DNA of 61,695 bases, from the NCBI RefSeq assembly GCF_000762405.1, contig NZ_JRPQ01000075.1, positions 1 to 61,695 on the forward strand, in the 5' to 3' direction. The translations under genes and the position numbers were made by a program. The notes beneath the pieces were generated by a model, which was not told where the DNA came from, searched no databases, and was given only the letters and a program-made list of their open reading frames with translations. Below, piece by piece: positions 35,540 through 45,510 of the stretch. The first letter of the stretch is position 1; each line of letters opens with the position of its first letter. This DNA is from Hoylesella timonensis S9-PR14 (lineage in GTDB: Bacteria; Bacteroidota; Bacteroidia; Bacteroidales; Bacteroidaceae).

Positions 35540-35830
35540 ATGGCACATAAGAAAGGTGTAGGTAGTTCTAAGAACGGCCGTGATTCAGAATCGAAAAGAT
35601 TAGGCGTAAAGATTTGGGGTGGTCAGAGTGTCATCGCAGGCAACATCATTGTTCGTCAGCGTGGCTCTAAGCATAACCCAGGACAGAATGTAGGAATGGG
35701 CAAAGACGATACACTATATGCTTTAAGTGATGGTATCGTTTACTTCCAAAAAGGTCGTAAAGACAAGAGTACCGTTTCTGTTCTTTCAGAAGAAGCTTAC
35801 GCAGAAAAAATGAAAAAAGCAGAAGCTTAA
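35540..35830 (+). CDS. rpmA: 50S ribosomal protein L27
   Basis: A 96-residue ribosomal protein near the peptidyl-transferase centre. [24 protein letters not shown] and [21 protein letters not shown] are family hallmarks. There is no N-terminal propeptide of the Firmicutes kind; the sequence begins directly at MAHKKG. A strong Shine-Dalgarno precedes it and a hairpin follows. Confidence 0.97.
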   Translation: MAHKKGVGSSKNGRDSESKRLGVKIWGGQSVIAGNIIVRQRGSKHNPGQNVGMGKDDTLYALSDGIVYFQKGRKDKSTVSVLSEEAYAEKMKKAEA

Positions 35831-35861
35831 CAATTTTCAAACTTATTCCAAACAAACAACA

Positions 35862-35897
35862 GGATTCCCAATTCTCTACAGAGGATTGGGATTCTTG
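35862..35897 (+). terminator. Hairpin after rpmA
   Basis: GGATTCCCAATTCTC (from 35862) pairs, with two mismatches, with GAGGATTGGGATTC (35881-35894) over a short loop, followed by a weak T-rich tail (TTGCATT). A likely terminator of rplU-rpmA. Confidence 0.55.
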
Positions 35898-36031
35898 CAT
35901 TATGAAACAAACTTTTATTCATATCTTCTCAAACAACCATCAGTAGTACAGAAACTTGACTTAAAATGAAAAACACTTTGACAAACTACTAAAATATCTC
36001 CATTCAATGTACTGGATTCAATTAAAAATAG

Positions 36032-36039
36032 TAACTTTG
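36032..36039 (+). promoter_or_regulatory. -7 box for serS
   Basis: TAACTTTG matches TAnnTTTG and lies about 34 bases before the ATG at 36073. No clear -33 TTTG is present. Confidence 0.45.
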
Positions 36040-36072
36040 TGAACAGAACGAAATATTTAAAACAAAATAGAT

Positions 36073-37362
36073 ATGCTTACACTTAAACTCATCAGTGAAG
36101 AAACTGAACGCGTGGTAAAAGGATTAGAAAAGAAACACTTTGAAAACGCGAAAGAGACCATTGCTCAAGCACTGGACATCGATAAAAAGCGTCGGGAATC
36201 ACAACAGAAACTTGACAAGAATAAGCAAGAAGCAAACCAGCTTTCTAAAAAGATTGGAGGGCTGATGAAAGATAAGAAGATGGACGAGGCCAATGAGATA
36301 AAAGCTCAAGTGGCAGACTTAAAGAAGGAAGCAAAGTCTCTTCAAGATGCAATGGAAACGGCAGAACACGAATTAACCGAATTGTTATGTACGATTCCTA
36401 ATATTCCAAATGCTGACGTTCCAGAAGGAAAAGATGCCTCTGATAATGTCGTTGTTAAAGAAGGAGGTGTCATTCCTGATTTACCAGACGACGCATTGTG
36501 CCATTGGGATTTGTGCAAAAAATACAATCTTATCGATTTTGATTTAGGCGTTAAGATTACTGGAGCAGGTTTTCCCATATATATAGGTAAGATGGCGCGT
36601 TTCCAACGAGCCTTAGAGGCTTTCTTCTTGGAAGAAGCTCGCAAATCAGGATATCTCGAAGTTCAACCTCCTTTTGTGGTTAATCAGGCTTCAGGATATG
36701 GAACAGGACAATTACCAGACAAAGAGGGGCAAATGTATCACGTGCAATTGGATGATTTATATTTGATTCCTACAGCTGAGGTTCCTGTTACCAATATTTT
36801 CCGTGATGTGATTTTAGACGAGAAAGATTTGCCCATTAAGCGTTGTGCATACTCTGCATGTTTCCGTCGCGAGGCAGGCTCTTACGGTAAAGATGTGCGC
36901 GGACTTAACCGTTTACACCAATTCGATAAAGTAGAACTCGTGCGGATCGATCGCCCAGAACACTCTTATCAATCTCTTCAAGAAATGCTGAATCATGTGG
37001 AAGGCTTGTGCCAAAAGTTAGAACTCCCCTATCATATCTTGAAACTTTGTGGCGGTGATATGAGCTTCACCTCTTCTATATGTTACGATTTTGAAGTTTG
37101 GAGTGCCGCACAAAAGAGATGGCTTGAAGTTTCGTCTGTTTCTAACTTTGAGACTTACCAAGCCAATCGCTTGAAATGCCGTTACCGCCACACGGACGAT
37201 GGTAAAATTGAACTTTGCCATACACTCAATGGCTCTGCACTCGCATTGCCACGCATCGTTGCAAGCATCCTTGAAAACAATCAAACACCCAATGGTATCC
37301 GTGTGCCTAAAGCCTTGGTACCCTATTGCGGTTTTGAAATGATTGATGACCAGAACTTCTAA
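36073..37362 (+). CDS. serS: Seryl-tRNA synthetase
   Basis: Charges tRNA-Ser with serine. The N-terminal part (about 30-110) is the long antiparallel coiled coil that grips the tRNA extra arm (KKRRESQQKLDKNKQEANQL). Class II motifs are visible: YLIPTAEVPVTN, ACFRREAGSYGKDVRGLNRLH (motif 2) and NGSALALPRIVASILENNQ (motif 3). The 429 residues are normal. A small outer-membrane barrel gene starts 14 bases downstream. Confidence 0.97.
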   Translation: MLTLKLISEETERVVKGLEKKHFENAKETIAQALDIDKKRRESQQKLDKNKQEANQLSKKIGGLMKDKKMDEANEIKAQVADLKKEAKSLQDAMETAEHELTELLCTIPNIPNADVPEGKDASDNVVVKEGGVIPDLPDDALCHWDLCKKYNLIDFDLGVKITGAGFPIYIGKMARFQRALEAFFLEEARKSGYLEVQPPFVVNQASGYGTGQLPDKEGQMYHVQLDDLYLIPTAEVPVTNIFRDVILDEKDLPIKRCAYSACFRREAGSYGKDVRGLNRLHQFDKVELVRIDRPEHSYQSLQEMLNHVEGLCQKLELPYHILKLCGGDMSFTSSICYDFEVWSAAQKRWLEVSSVSNFETYQANRLKCRYRHTDDGKIELCHTLNGSALALPRIVASILENNQTPNGIRVPKALVPYCGFEMIDDQNF

Positions 37363-37376
37363 AAATAAGTAGAATA

Positions 37377-38000
37377 ATGAAGTGTAAATATATTTATACT
37401 TTTCTTTTCTTATTTCTTTCAATCCACAGTGTAGCACAACATAAGGTGGGCGGAATGACCTTCAAGCCTTATGTTGGCTACAGCTTTGCAAGTATGTTTA
37501 ACGGAGACCTTGACTTTAGAAAAAGTGTCATGGCTGGTGTGGATATCGAAAAAAGATATTTTAAGCACCTATCTGTCAGCGGAGGCGTAAACTATGCCCC
37601 TATGGGAGGTATTTATAATAGTTCTGGCAAAGATAGGTTTGTTTGGAAGCACGATTATATCGCCTTCCCTATCACAGCCAATTGGTATATCTTCAAAGGT
37701 TTCGCATTAAAAACAGGCATTCAACCTGCTATCAGTATAAGAAACAGACAAGAAAGTATTGATGCCCCTACCATGATTGATCGCAATATGGAAGGAAAGC
37801 TAAATACATTTGATTTGACCATTCCTGTGGCAATTTCATACGAATTATATAACTTTGTGCTGGATATAAGGTGGAATATTGGAGTCACTGATACGGGAAG
37901 TGCAGACGCATGGAAGCATGATTATCACATGGTCAATTCCAAGCTACAAGGAACAAATTTTGCTTATGTGTTTTCCATCGGCTACCAATTCGATTGGTAA
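37377..38000 (+). CDS. Small outer-membrane beta-barrel protein
   Basis: A 207-residue exported protein with a signal peptide (MKCKYIYTFLFLFLSIHSVAQ). The mature part shows alternating hydrophobic/polar strands (FKPYVGYSFASMF, VMAGVDIEKRYF, LSVSGGVNYAP) and ends in an aromatic terminus (YVFSIGYQFDW) as expected for the assembly signal of a barrel. It fits the broad OMP_b-brl/PorT-like group. Role unknown. It lies 14 bases after serS, which is probably an incidental operon. Confidence 0.75.
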   Translation: MKCKYIYTFLFLFLSIHSVAQHKVGGMTFKPYVGYSFASMFNGDLDFRKSVMAGVDIEKRYFKHLSVSGGVNYAPMGGIYNSSGKDRFVWKHDYIAFPITANWYIFKGFALKTGIQPAISIRNRQESIDAPTMIDRNMEGKLNTFDLTIPVAISYELYNFVLDIRWNIGVTDTGSADAWKHDYHMVNSKLQGTNFAYVFSIGYQFDW

Positions 38001-38092
38001 ATACCGCATCTCAAGCCAGCGTAGTCTACTGATAAAACAAACTATAAAAATTGATTATTATATAACCTAAATTACTAATACAAAAAACGATT

Positions 38093-40444
38093 ATGAATAA
38101 AATTATTCGTAAAAAACAATTTTCCGAAAAGGTATTCTTGTTTGAAATCGAAGCACCGCTCATTGCAAAGAGTCGAAGAGCTGGTAATTTCGTGATTGTA
38201 CGAACAGGAAAACGCGGAGAGCGCATGCCTTTAACCATTGCTGATGCCGACCCAAAACGTGGTACCATCACATTAGTAGTACAAAAGGTAGGTAAATCTT
38301 CCTACAAATTATGTGAGCTCAACGAGGGCGATTATGTGACTGACGTCGTAGGACCATTAGGAAATGCCACTCACATTGAGAAGTTTGGAACCGTACTCTG
38401 TGCTGGCGGAGGCGTTGGTGTGGCACCTATGCTGCCCATCATCAAAGCATTAAAGAAGGCAGGTAACAGAGTGTTGTCCGTTTTAGCAGGCAGAAGCAAG
38501 GATCTTATCATCATGGAAGATGAAGTAAGAGCCAATTCTGACGAAGTTATCATCATGACAGATGACGGCAGCTACGGAGAAAAAGGCGTGGTAACCGTAG
38601 GTATGGAGAAGTTTATAGAGCAAGAGCATGTCGACAAGGCCTTTGCCATAGGCCCTCCTATCATGATGAAATTTTGCTGCTTGCTTACCCAAAAGTACAA
38701 CATCCCTACTGATGTGTCTCTTAACACCATCATGGTTGATGGAACTGGTATGTGCGGTGCTTGCCGTCTCACCATAGGTGGAAAAACAAAATTTGTTTGT
38801 ATTGATGGTCCTGAGTTTGATGGTGCTTTAGTAGATTGGGATGAAATGTTCAAACGAATGGGCACATTCAAGGACGTGGAGCGCTTAGATTTAGAGCGTT
38901 TGCAGGCACACAAGGAAGCGGTAGAGCAAAAACAAGTGAAGCCGAAACCTAACATAAAGATGGATGTAGAGCCAACCGATGATAAGTTAGATGTGCTCAC
39001 TGACCGCAATGCAGAATGGAGAAAAGAACTCCGGGCGTCCATGAAACCAAAAGAACGCACCGCTATTTCGCGCGTTCAAATGCCAGAATTGGATCCTGTG
39101 TACAGAGCTACAACTCTTAGAGAGGAAGTTAACAGAGGCTTAACCAAAGAAATGGCAATGACAGAAGCTAAGCGTTGCCTCGATTGTGCAAAGCCCACCT
39201 GTGTTGAAGGCTGCCCTGTAAGTATCAACATACCTTCGTTTATCAAAAATATAGAGCGTGGACAATTCCTCGCAGCTGCAAAGGTGTTGAAGAGTACCTC
39301 TGCCCTACCTGCTGTTTGTGGACGTGTATGCCCACAGGAAAAGCAGTGTGAGAGCCGTTGTATCCACCTCAAGATGAAAGAACCTGCTGTAGCTATCGGT
39401 CATTTGGAGCGATTTGCTGCCGACTATGAACGTGAAAGTGGAATGAGTTCACTCCCCGATTTGCAGCCTGCCAATGGCATCAAAGTAGCTGTTATCGGCT
39501 CAGGACCAGCAGGATTAAGTTTTGCTGGCGACATGGCAAAATATGGTTATGAAGTACATGTCTTCGAGGCTCTACATGAAATTGGAGGTGTATTGAAATA
39601 CGGTATCCCTGAATTCCGACTTCCCAATGATATTGTAGACGTTGAAATAGAAAACCTTCGCAAGATGGGTGTTCACTTTGAAACGGATTGCATCGTGGGC
39701 AAAACGATTACGATACAAGAATTAGAAGATGCTGATTTCAAGGGTATATTTGTCGGTTCGGGTGCGGGTCTACCAAATTTCATGGGTATTCCTGGTGAAA
39801 ATGCTATCAACATCCTGTCGTCCAACGAATACCTCACACGTGTGAACCTGATGGATGCCTCTAATCCTACATCCGATACTCCTATCAATTTGGGCAAACA
39901 TGTAATGGTTGTTGGCGGTGGTAACACAGCCATGGACTCATGTCGAACCGCCAAACGACTTGGGGCAGATGTGACCTTAGTATATAGACGCTCTGAAGCA
40001 GAAATGCCTGCACGTTTAGAAGAGGTGAAGCATGCCAAGGAAGAGGGTATCCACTTTATGTGTTTACACAATCCGATTGAATATTTGACGGATGAAAAGG
40101 GTGCAGTAAAGTCAGCTGTATTGCAAGTCATGCAGTTGGGTGAGCCTGATGCCAGTGGACGTCGCCGTCCCGAACCTATCGAGGGCGAAACCATCACTTT
40201 AGATGTTGATCAGGTTGTTGTTGCTATCGGAGTGAGTCCTAACCCACTCGTACCACGTTCTATCGAAGGACTGGAACTGGGCAGAAAGAACACCATCGTT
40301 GTGAATGAGAACATGCAATCTAATAAACCTGAAGTATATGCTGGTGGTGACATTGTAAGAGGTGGAGCTACTGTCATTCTTGCGATGGGCGATGGACGTC
40401 GAGCTGCTTCAAGTATGGACGAACAATTGAAAAAATCAAAATGA
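38093..40444 (+). CDS. NfnAB-like fused flavoprotein (ferredoxin/NAD(P)H oxidoreductase + GltD-type subunit)
   Basis: A 783-residue fusion. Residues 1 to about 285 are a ferredoxin-NADP+ reductase-like FAD/NAD domain (GNFVIVRTGKRGERMPLTIAD, VLCAGGGVGVAPMLPI). Its 2Fe-2S site is GMCGACRL, with a further Cys in KFVCIDG. From about 345 it is a glutamate-synthase small-subunit-like flavoprotein. This shows two 4Fe-4S motifs (CLDCAKPTCVEGCP, and VCGRVCPQEKQCESRC) and two dinucleotide folds (VAVIGSGPAGLSFAGDMA; VMVVGGGNTAMDSCRTA). In thermophiles the separate NfnA and NfnB couple NADH and reduced ferredoxin to NADP+ reduction by electron bifurcation. No glutamate synthase large subunit is adjacent, which favours that role, though genome databases often name it glutamate synthase. 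It overlaps the next gene by ATGA. Confidence 0.85.
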   Translation: MNKIIRKKQFSEKVFLFEIEAPLIAKSRRAGNFVIVRTGKRGERMPLTIADADPKRGTITLVVQKVGKSSYKLCELNEGDYVTDVVGPLGNATHIEKFGTVLCAGGGVGVAPMLPIIKALKKAGNRVLSVLAGRSKDLIIMEDEVRANSDEVIIMTDDGSYGEKGVVTVGMEKFIEQEHVDKAFAIGPPIMMKFCCLLTQKYNIPTDVSLNTIMVDGTGMCGACRLTIGGKTKFVCIDGPEFDGALVDWDEMFKRMGTFKDVERLDLERLQAHKEAVEQKQVKPKPNIKMDVEPTDDKLDVLTDRNAEWRKELRASMKPKERTAISRVQMPELDPVYRATTLREEVNRGLTKEMAMTEAKRCLDCAKPTCVEGCPVSINIPSFIKNIERGQFLAAAKVLKSTSALPAVCGRVCPQEKQCESRCIHLKMKEPAVAIGHLERFAADYERESGMSSLPDLQPANGIKVAVIGSGPAGLSFAGDMAKYGYEVHVFEALHEIGGVLKYGIPEFRLPNDIVDVEIENLRKMGVHFETDCIVGKTITIQELEDADFKGIFVGSGAGLPNFMGIPGENAINILSSNEYLTRVNLMDASNPTSDTPINLGKHVMVVGGGNTAMDSCRTAKRLGADVTLVYRRSEAEMPARLEEVKHAKEEGIHFMCLHNPIEYLTDEKGAVKSAVLQVMQLGEPDASGRRRPEPIEGETITLDVDQVVVAIGVSPNPLVPRSIEGLELGRKNTIVVNENMQSNKPEVYAGGDIVRGGATVILAMGDGRRAASSMDEQLKKSK

Positions 40445-40809
40445 CGGGTATCTATACCATTCTATTACTCATCTGTAGTAATATCTTTATGACTTTGGCA
40501 TGGTATGGCCATCTTAAGTTACAACAAACAGGGGTCAGTTCTAACTGGCCTCTGTTTGCTGTTGTTATCTTCTCATGGTGCGTGGCTTTCTTGGAATATT
40601 GTTGCCAAGTACCAGCCAATCGTATCGGCTTTGCAGACAACGGAGGACCTTTCTCATTGGTACAACTCAAAGTCATTCAAGAGGTTGTTAGTCTTACAGT
40701 GTTTGGCGTCTTTTCCACTATTTTCTTTCAAAACGAAAGCTTGCATTGGAATCACATTGCTGCATTTGGCTGCCTACTCTGTGCCGTTTACTTGATGTTC
40801 ATGAAGTAA
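40441..40809 (+). CDS. DUF486 small membrane protein (DMT-like)
   Basis: A 122-residue protein with four predicted membrane spans (IYTILLLICSNIFMTLAWYG; WPLFAVVIFSWCVAFLEYCC; VVSLTVFGVFSTIFF; IAAFGCLLCAVYLMF). The segment VPANRIGFADNGGPFSLVQLKV is the DUF486 signature. Its size and topology resemble small multidrug-resistance transporters, but the substrate is unknown. The start codon overlaps the stop of the upstream flavoprotein gene (ATGA), indicating coupled translation. Confidence 0.85.
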   Translation: MTGIYTILLLICSNIFMTLAWYGHLKLQQTGVSSNWPLFAVVIFSWCVAFLEYCCQVPANRIGFADNGGPFSLVQLKVIQEVVSLTVFGVFSTIFFQNESLHWNHIAAFGCLLCAVYLMFMK

Positions 40810-41233
40810 TTGCATCCACAATAACAAGAGGTGTGTTAAGTTTTTCCCTGTCCCAGCGGCTTGTAGTGCAGTTTATTCCTGTCACCATATCCAAGAGCCA
40901 CCTTTGTCTGAAATATCAAAATCATTGACCATTGTGCAATGATTTACAGGAAATCCTAACGAGAAAAATAAACGTTATAGCCTTAATCGTCTATATATAA
41001 GCGAAATAACCAAATTTGTTCAATGAAAGCCCTCAATTGGATACTCGGCAAAAAAATAATTGATTCAACTTTTAAAGAAAACAAATATCATTTTGTAAAA
41101 ACAAATTTGGACCATATTTTTTTGATATTTGTGGAAAAATAGTTTACTTTGCATCGCTTTTTGAACCTTTATAAGGTAAGCAGATTGTATTTGACAACAA
41201 TTATTTTTTATAATAACAAACGGATTAACAGCA
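40810..41233. other. Intergenic region before the SusC-like gene
   Basis: No gene recognised in 424 bases. It contains the promoter of the SusC/SusD-like pair near its right end and otherwise AT-rich sequence. Confidence 0.6.
41121..41151 (+). promoter_or_regulatory. Promoter of the SusC/SusD-like pair
   Basis: TTTG (41121-41124) is followed after 19 bases by TTACTTTG (41144-41151), one mismatch from TAnnTTTG. This leaves a leader of about 75 bases before the ATG at 41234. Confidence 0.5.
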
Positions 41234-44038
41234 ATGAAAAAACTTGCCCTATGGCACAGCGCGTGCCTCGTGGCTTGCATCCTATTTGCGAAAACAGCCG
41301 ATGCAAAGTCTATGATGCCCAAAGTTATCAACCCTTTGGCAGGTGTAACAAAAATAGAGAACAAAGACAAAAACCTCTTGGATAGCATCAATCTTGATGA
41401 GGTTGTAGTAACAGGACAAGGCAACGCCATACGTCGTCGCCGCTTGTCGTCGTCAGTAACGAAGGTATCAGCAAGTGAGCTGCAGAAGACTCCTGCCACT
41501 CGTATCGACCAAATGCTGCAAAATGCACTGCCCAATGTGCAACTGTCGCTTACCAACGGACAGCCAGGAACCACCTCTATCATCAAGTCAAGAGGACTGT
41601 CATCGGCTTTTGCCAACTCTACACCTATTATATATATAGACGGTGTGCGCATCGACAACCTCAATACGGGTTCTATCCTTAATTACTCAAAACACGGATA
41701 TGGAGCCAATCCATACACCATTGGTGACATGCCCATGGGCGAGATGGCATCGTCGAGTACGCTCAGCGACATCTCCATTGAGAACATCGACCACATAGAA
41801 TATGTACCGGGAGGAGCTGCCACCACGCTGTATGGGTCGGATGCTGCCAATGGTGTGATACAAATCTTTACAAAGAAAGGTACCGAAGCAGGCTTCCGAG
41901 CCACTGTAACAGCCGAAATGGGGTGCGACGTACCTACCACACAGTTTTATCACTTTCGACGAACTCGCGAATTACTCAACCAAACTGGTTTTCAACAGCG
42001 GTATCGCCTGTCCCTGTCGGGTGGCAATCAAACTTTTGGGTATAGCTTAGGAGCCAGCATGGGCGGTAATACGGGAATCATTATTCACAACAACAACGAG
42101 CAAAAAAGGTACGACATACGTTTTGGTTCGCATGCGCGATTACACCGCACTTTGGAATATCAAAACTCGTTTGGCTTTGTAGCAGAGGACTACAGACGCA
42201 GTCGCAATGGCAATCAGGGCTTTTACACTGGGCTATGGTTTACGGAGGGCGCTGCCGCAGCCAACATGAAGTACCAAGCTGCCGACGGCACACAGCACAA
42301 TTTCAATGCCGACATCGATGCTGTAGACGACTACCAGTTTGCACAAATGAAAGCTTTTGTGGACAAAGCTGAAGCGCTACAAAACTACAAGGAGTCAGTG
42401 AAGCGATTCCAAACTTCGCAAGTGCTTATTTATAAGCCTATGTCAAATCTCACGTTAAAGGGTACTTTTGGGTTGGACTACCGTGCCAATGGCAACAAAG
42501 AGATTGTAACCAACCAGTACTTGGTTCACACCCAAGTAAAGCCTGTAGGTACTACAGACGCTGGACGCATCAATAATTTCGACCGCACTTACTTTGGACT
42601 GACAGCCGACGTGAACGCACAACACAAGGCATACTTTGAACACGGCATTAGTAATATTGTTACTGCTGGATTTCAATACTTCAACAACCACGACCATCAA
42701 GCTATTTACAATGGCTCCAACGTACGCGACGGAGCAAAAGTGATGTCGGGAGCAGGAACACAACAAGCTGACGAATGGATGAGCTACCTGCACAGCTACG
42801 GATTTTACGTACAAGATAACATTGGATTGTTAAATCGCTATTATCTTGACTTAGGTGCTCGCATCGACTACAATACTGCCTTTGGCGAGAATGTAAGGTG
42901 GCAGTTTTACCCAAAGGTAGGGTTGTCTTACGTAATGACCGATGAGCCTTTCATGCGCTCACTCGTGAGTCGTCGCATACTCACCACGTTGCGCTGGTTT
43001 TGTAACTATGGAGTGGCAGGTAGTTACCCACCACCCTTTGCCTATCAAAAGACTGTGGACATCAGTTCCTTTCAAGGTAAGTTAGCCGCCACATTTGGAC
43101 AATACGGGAATGCCAACTTAGGTCCTGAGAAGAAACATGCCTTTGAAATAGGTTTCGAAGGATCTCTCTTCAACGACCTTTGCTCCGTTGGCTTCACCTA
43201 CTATCATGCTCGTACACTCGATGCACTGTTCAGCATTCCCACGCTCCCATCTTCGGGACAAGCAGCCAACTATTTGGCAAACATCGGTGATATCCTTAAC
43301 CATGGAGTAGAAATCAACACTCTCATTACGCCCATCCGTACCAAAGATTGGCGTGTAAGTCTGCGTACATCGTTCAATACCAGCCACAACAAAGTGCTGA
43401 GTACGGGAGGAGCAATACCTTTTGCCATAGGAGGCTTTGGTCCCAGCACCATTCAGACGGTGGTGGAAGAGGGCAAGTCAGTAGGATTTTTACGAGGAAA
43501 CAAAGCCATACTCAACGAAGACGGTACTCTGAAGGAAGTACAGCAAATGCAAGATTTAGGACGCACGGTGCCAATTTTTTATGGTAACATGATGCTAAAT
43601 GTGAATTATCGGTCGTGGCAGTTCACTATGAGTGGCGACTACCAAGCAGGCTCGTACGTACATTCGTTCGACCGACAGTTCCGCTTTTCCAAAGGACTGA
43701 AAGACGATGCCATACCACAAGCGGCTCTCATGGGAAAACCACAAAAGAAAAGCTGGCTCAACTTTACCAATTATTTTGTAGAGAAAGCCGACTTCCTAAA
43801 GATAAGGAATATCGCCTTGAGCTACACACACACTTTCACATCGGGCAGGACACCTGTCAAGGCTGTAAACATCGGACTGAACGTGTACAACCCACTAAGC
43901 CTTACAGCAGCTTCGGTAGATCCCGAAGCCACTATTGCAGGGGCACGGTCGCAAGGTGCCGTAGCAACAGGTGGACTTAACTATTCCACCTATTCTATGC
44001 CTCGTCAATACATCATTTCCATTCAATTAAATTTGTAA
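41234..44038 (+). CDS. SusC-like TonB-dependent receptor lacking the N-terminal CarboxypepD_reg domain
   Basis: An outer-membrane importer of 934 residues. After a signal peptide (MKKLALWHSACLVACILFAKTADA) and a short linker it goes straight to the SusC-type motif INLDEVVVTGQG and the plug domain (RIDQMLQNALPNVQLSL, SIIKSRGLSS, YIDGVRIDNL, TTLYGSDAANGVIQIFTKKG). The roughly 80-residue CarboxypepD_reg-like domain that usually precedes this motif in SusC proteins is missing. The barrel ends QYIISIQLNL. It is followed 3 bases later by a SusD-like lipoprotein. No glycoside hydrolase, sulfatase or regulator is nearby, so the ligand is open: glycan, peptide or something else. Confidence 0.85.
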   Translation: MKKLALWHSACLVACILFAKTADAKSMMPKVINPLAGVTKIENKDKNLLDSINLDEVVVTGQGNAIRRRRLSSSVTKVSASELQKTPATRIDQMLQNALPNVQLSLTNGQPGTTSIIKSRGLSSAFANSTPIIYIDGVRIDNLNTGSILNYSKHGYGANPYTIGDMPMGEMASSSTLSDISIENIDHIEYVPGGAATTLYGSDAANGVIQIFTKKGTEAGFRATVTAEMGCDVPTTQFYHFRRTRELLNQTGFQQRYRLSLSGGNQTFGYSLGASMGGNTGIIIHNNNEQKRYDIRFGSHARLHRTLEYQNSFGFVAEDYRRSRNGNQGFYTGLWFTEGAAAANMKYQAADGTQHNFNADIDAVDDYQFAQMKAFVDKAEALQNYKESVKRFQTSQVLIYKPMSNLTLKGTFGLDYRANGNKEIVTNQYLVHTQVKPVGTTDAGRINNFDRTYFGLTADVNAQHKAYFEHGISNIVTAGFQYFNNHDHQAIYNGSNVRDGAKVMSGAGTQQADEWMSYLHSYGFYVQDNIGLLNRYYLDLGARIDYNTAFGENVRWQFYPKVGLSYVMTDEPFMRSLVSRRILTTLRWFCNYGVAGSYPPPFAYQKTVDISSFQGKLAATFGQYGNANLGPEKKHAFEIGFEGSLFNDLCSVGFTYYHARTLDALFSIPTLPSSGQAANYLANIGDILNHGVEINTLITPIRTKDWRVSLRTSFNTSHNKVLSTGGAIPFAIGGFGPSTIQTVVEEGKSVGFLRGNKAILNEDGTLKEVQQMQDLGRTVPIFYGNMMLNVNYRSWQFTMSGDYQAGSYVHSFDRQFRFSKGLKDDAIPQAALMGKPQKKSWLNFTNYFVEKADFLKIRNIALSYTHTFTSGRTPVKAVNIGLNVYNPLSLTAASVDPEATIAGARSQGAVATGGLNYSTYSMPRQYIISIQLNL

Positions 44039-44041
44039 AAC

Positions 44042-45493
44042 ATGAATAAGTTCATTACACATAGCACAGGATTGGCACTTACGTTCATACTCGCTTCTTG
44101 CAGTCTGATAGAGCCAACCGAAGTAGAAAACCCCAATGTTGGAGAAGGCACATACTTAGCATCAGATCGTGCCATGGATATATGGGTAAACGGTGCAGAG
44201 AAAGCATTTGCTACCACCATTGCCAAATTTTGTCTCCATACCGAAATTATCTCTGATAACTATTTCAACAACTATACGCGTGAAAGCAAAGTGTTTGACA
44301 AACCGGAACTGAAAAACACCGATCCTGATATTGCCGATCTGCAACGTTTGGTTGCTAATCTGCGTGAATCTGCCGATTATGGCATCAATACGGTGAGCCA
44401 GCACGACCAACACACCACCGCAGAACATCTGTTCAAGTTACATACGATGAAAGCCTATGCCTTCTTACTAGCAGGTGAGAACTTTCGTGCCTTACCCACC
44501 ACTGTAGGAGGCAATCCGCTACCAGCTAATGAACAACTGCAACTGGCGAAAACCACCCTTGACAAAGCACTGACGTATGCCACCAACAATCATGAAAAAG
44601 CATTGATACACACCCTCAAAGCAAGAGTGTACTATGTGATGGGAAAGGCGCAAAATGCTATTGACGAAAGCAAATTGGCACTGCAAAATAGCAACGACTT
44701 TATAGAGCAAGTAACCTTTGACGGCAAGAACAATGTGACCAACAGTATGCAAGATGTTATTTGGAAAACAATGTACCAGCCACTACCCCGTCTCGACTTC
44801 CTTGATCCAAAATACTTCCAGCTAAAGGCAACCGATGAATGCCCTATCAGTATTGCGAAAGCCGAAGAAAATTATCTCATCTTGGCAGAAGCCTATCTGT
44901 CTCAAGGACAATCGCAACAAGCTAAAAAAGAATTAAATCAACTGTTGCAGCTGGTTGCTAAACGACCAGTACAACAGCAACTTAACGACCAATTGGAAGG
45001 ACGATATAATGGTGGATTCAAACACTATCCCGATGCAGCTGATTACCGAGTGGCAGCATCGCCCAAGGACCCTTTCCGCAGTGGACTGGTGTTAAATCGT
45101 AAATCACCGCATCTGATACAAGTTCCCACGGTGTCGGGCACATCGGTCACTGCAGAGATGATAGATGAATGCAAAGACAACGACGCTTTATTAGAACTTA
45201 TTTACCTGATGCGTCAAGAAATATTCTTGGCAGAAGGACGACGCATGAGCGACTTGGGCATTCGGCTGCCTATAAGTGACGTAGAAATAGCACACACTCC
45301 AGCTGCCAAGACCTATGCAGAACCGCTTATCCCCAAGTTCATTCCCTTGGAGCAAGGCATGGACAACTTCGATATAGACACCGAAAAAAGATTGGTGACC
45401 ATACATTACAATATGAACCACCTCATCGTCATTAATAAGAACCGACCAGAGGTGGCTCCCCTTTTCACTACCTCCAGCAGCAAAGGCAAATAA
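44042..45493 (+). CDS. SusD/RagB-like surface lipoprotein
   Basis: A 483-residue lipoprotein with signal sequence and lipobox LASC (LALTFILASCSLIEP), so Cys20 should be lipidated and the protein surface-exposed. The body is helical with TPR-like pairs (HLFKLHTMKAYAFLLAGENF, HEKALIHTLKARVYYVMGKA), and the late segment LIYLMRQEIFLAEGRRMSDLGI is characteristic of SusD/RagB proteins. In SusCD complexes it forms the lid over the barrel and binds ligand. Only 3 bases separate it from the SusC-like gene. It is diverged from classical SusD, so confidence in the ligand class is low. Confidence 0.8.
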   Translation: MNKFITHSTGLALTFILASCSLIEPTEVENPNVGEGTYLASDRAMDIWVNGAEKAFATTIAKFCLHTEIISDNYFNNYTRESKVFDKPELKNTDPDIADLQRLVANLRESADYGINTVSQHDQHTTAEHLFKLHTMKAYAFLLAGENFRALPTTVGGNPLPANEQLQLAKTTLDKALTYATNNHEKALIHTLKARVYYVMGKAQNAIDESKLALQNSNDFIEQVTFDGKNNVTNSMQDVIWKTMYQPLPRLDFLDPKYFQLKATDECPISIAKAEENYLILAEAYLSQGQSQQAKKELNQLLQLVAKRPVQQQLNDQLEGRYNGGFKHYPDAADYRVAASPKDPFRSGLVLNRKSPHLIQVPTVSGTSVTAEMIDECKDNDALLELIYLMRQEIFLAEGRRMSDLGIRLPISDVEIAHTPAAKTYAEPLIPKFIPLEQGMDNFDIDTEKRLVTIHYNMNHLIVINKNRPEVAPLFTTSSSKGK

Positions 45494-45510
45494 CTTTGTA
45501 AAACTATCTC

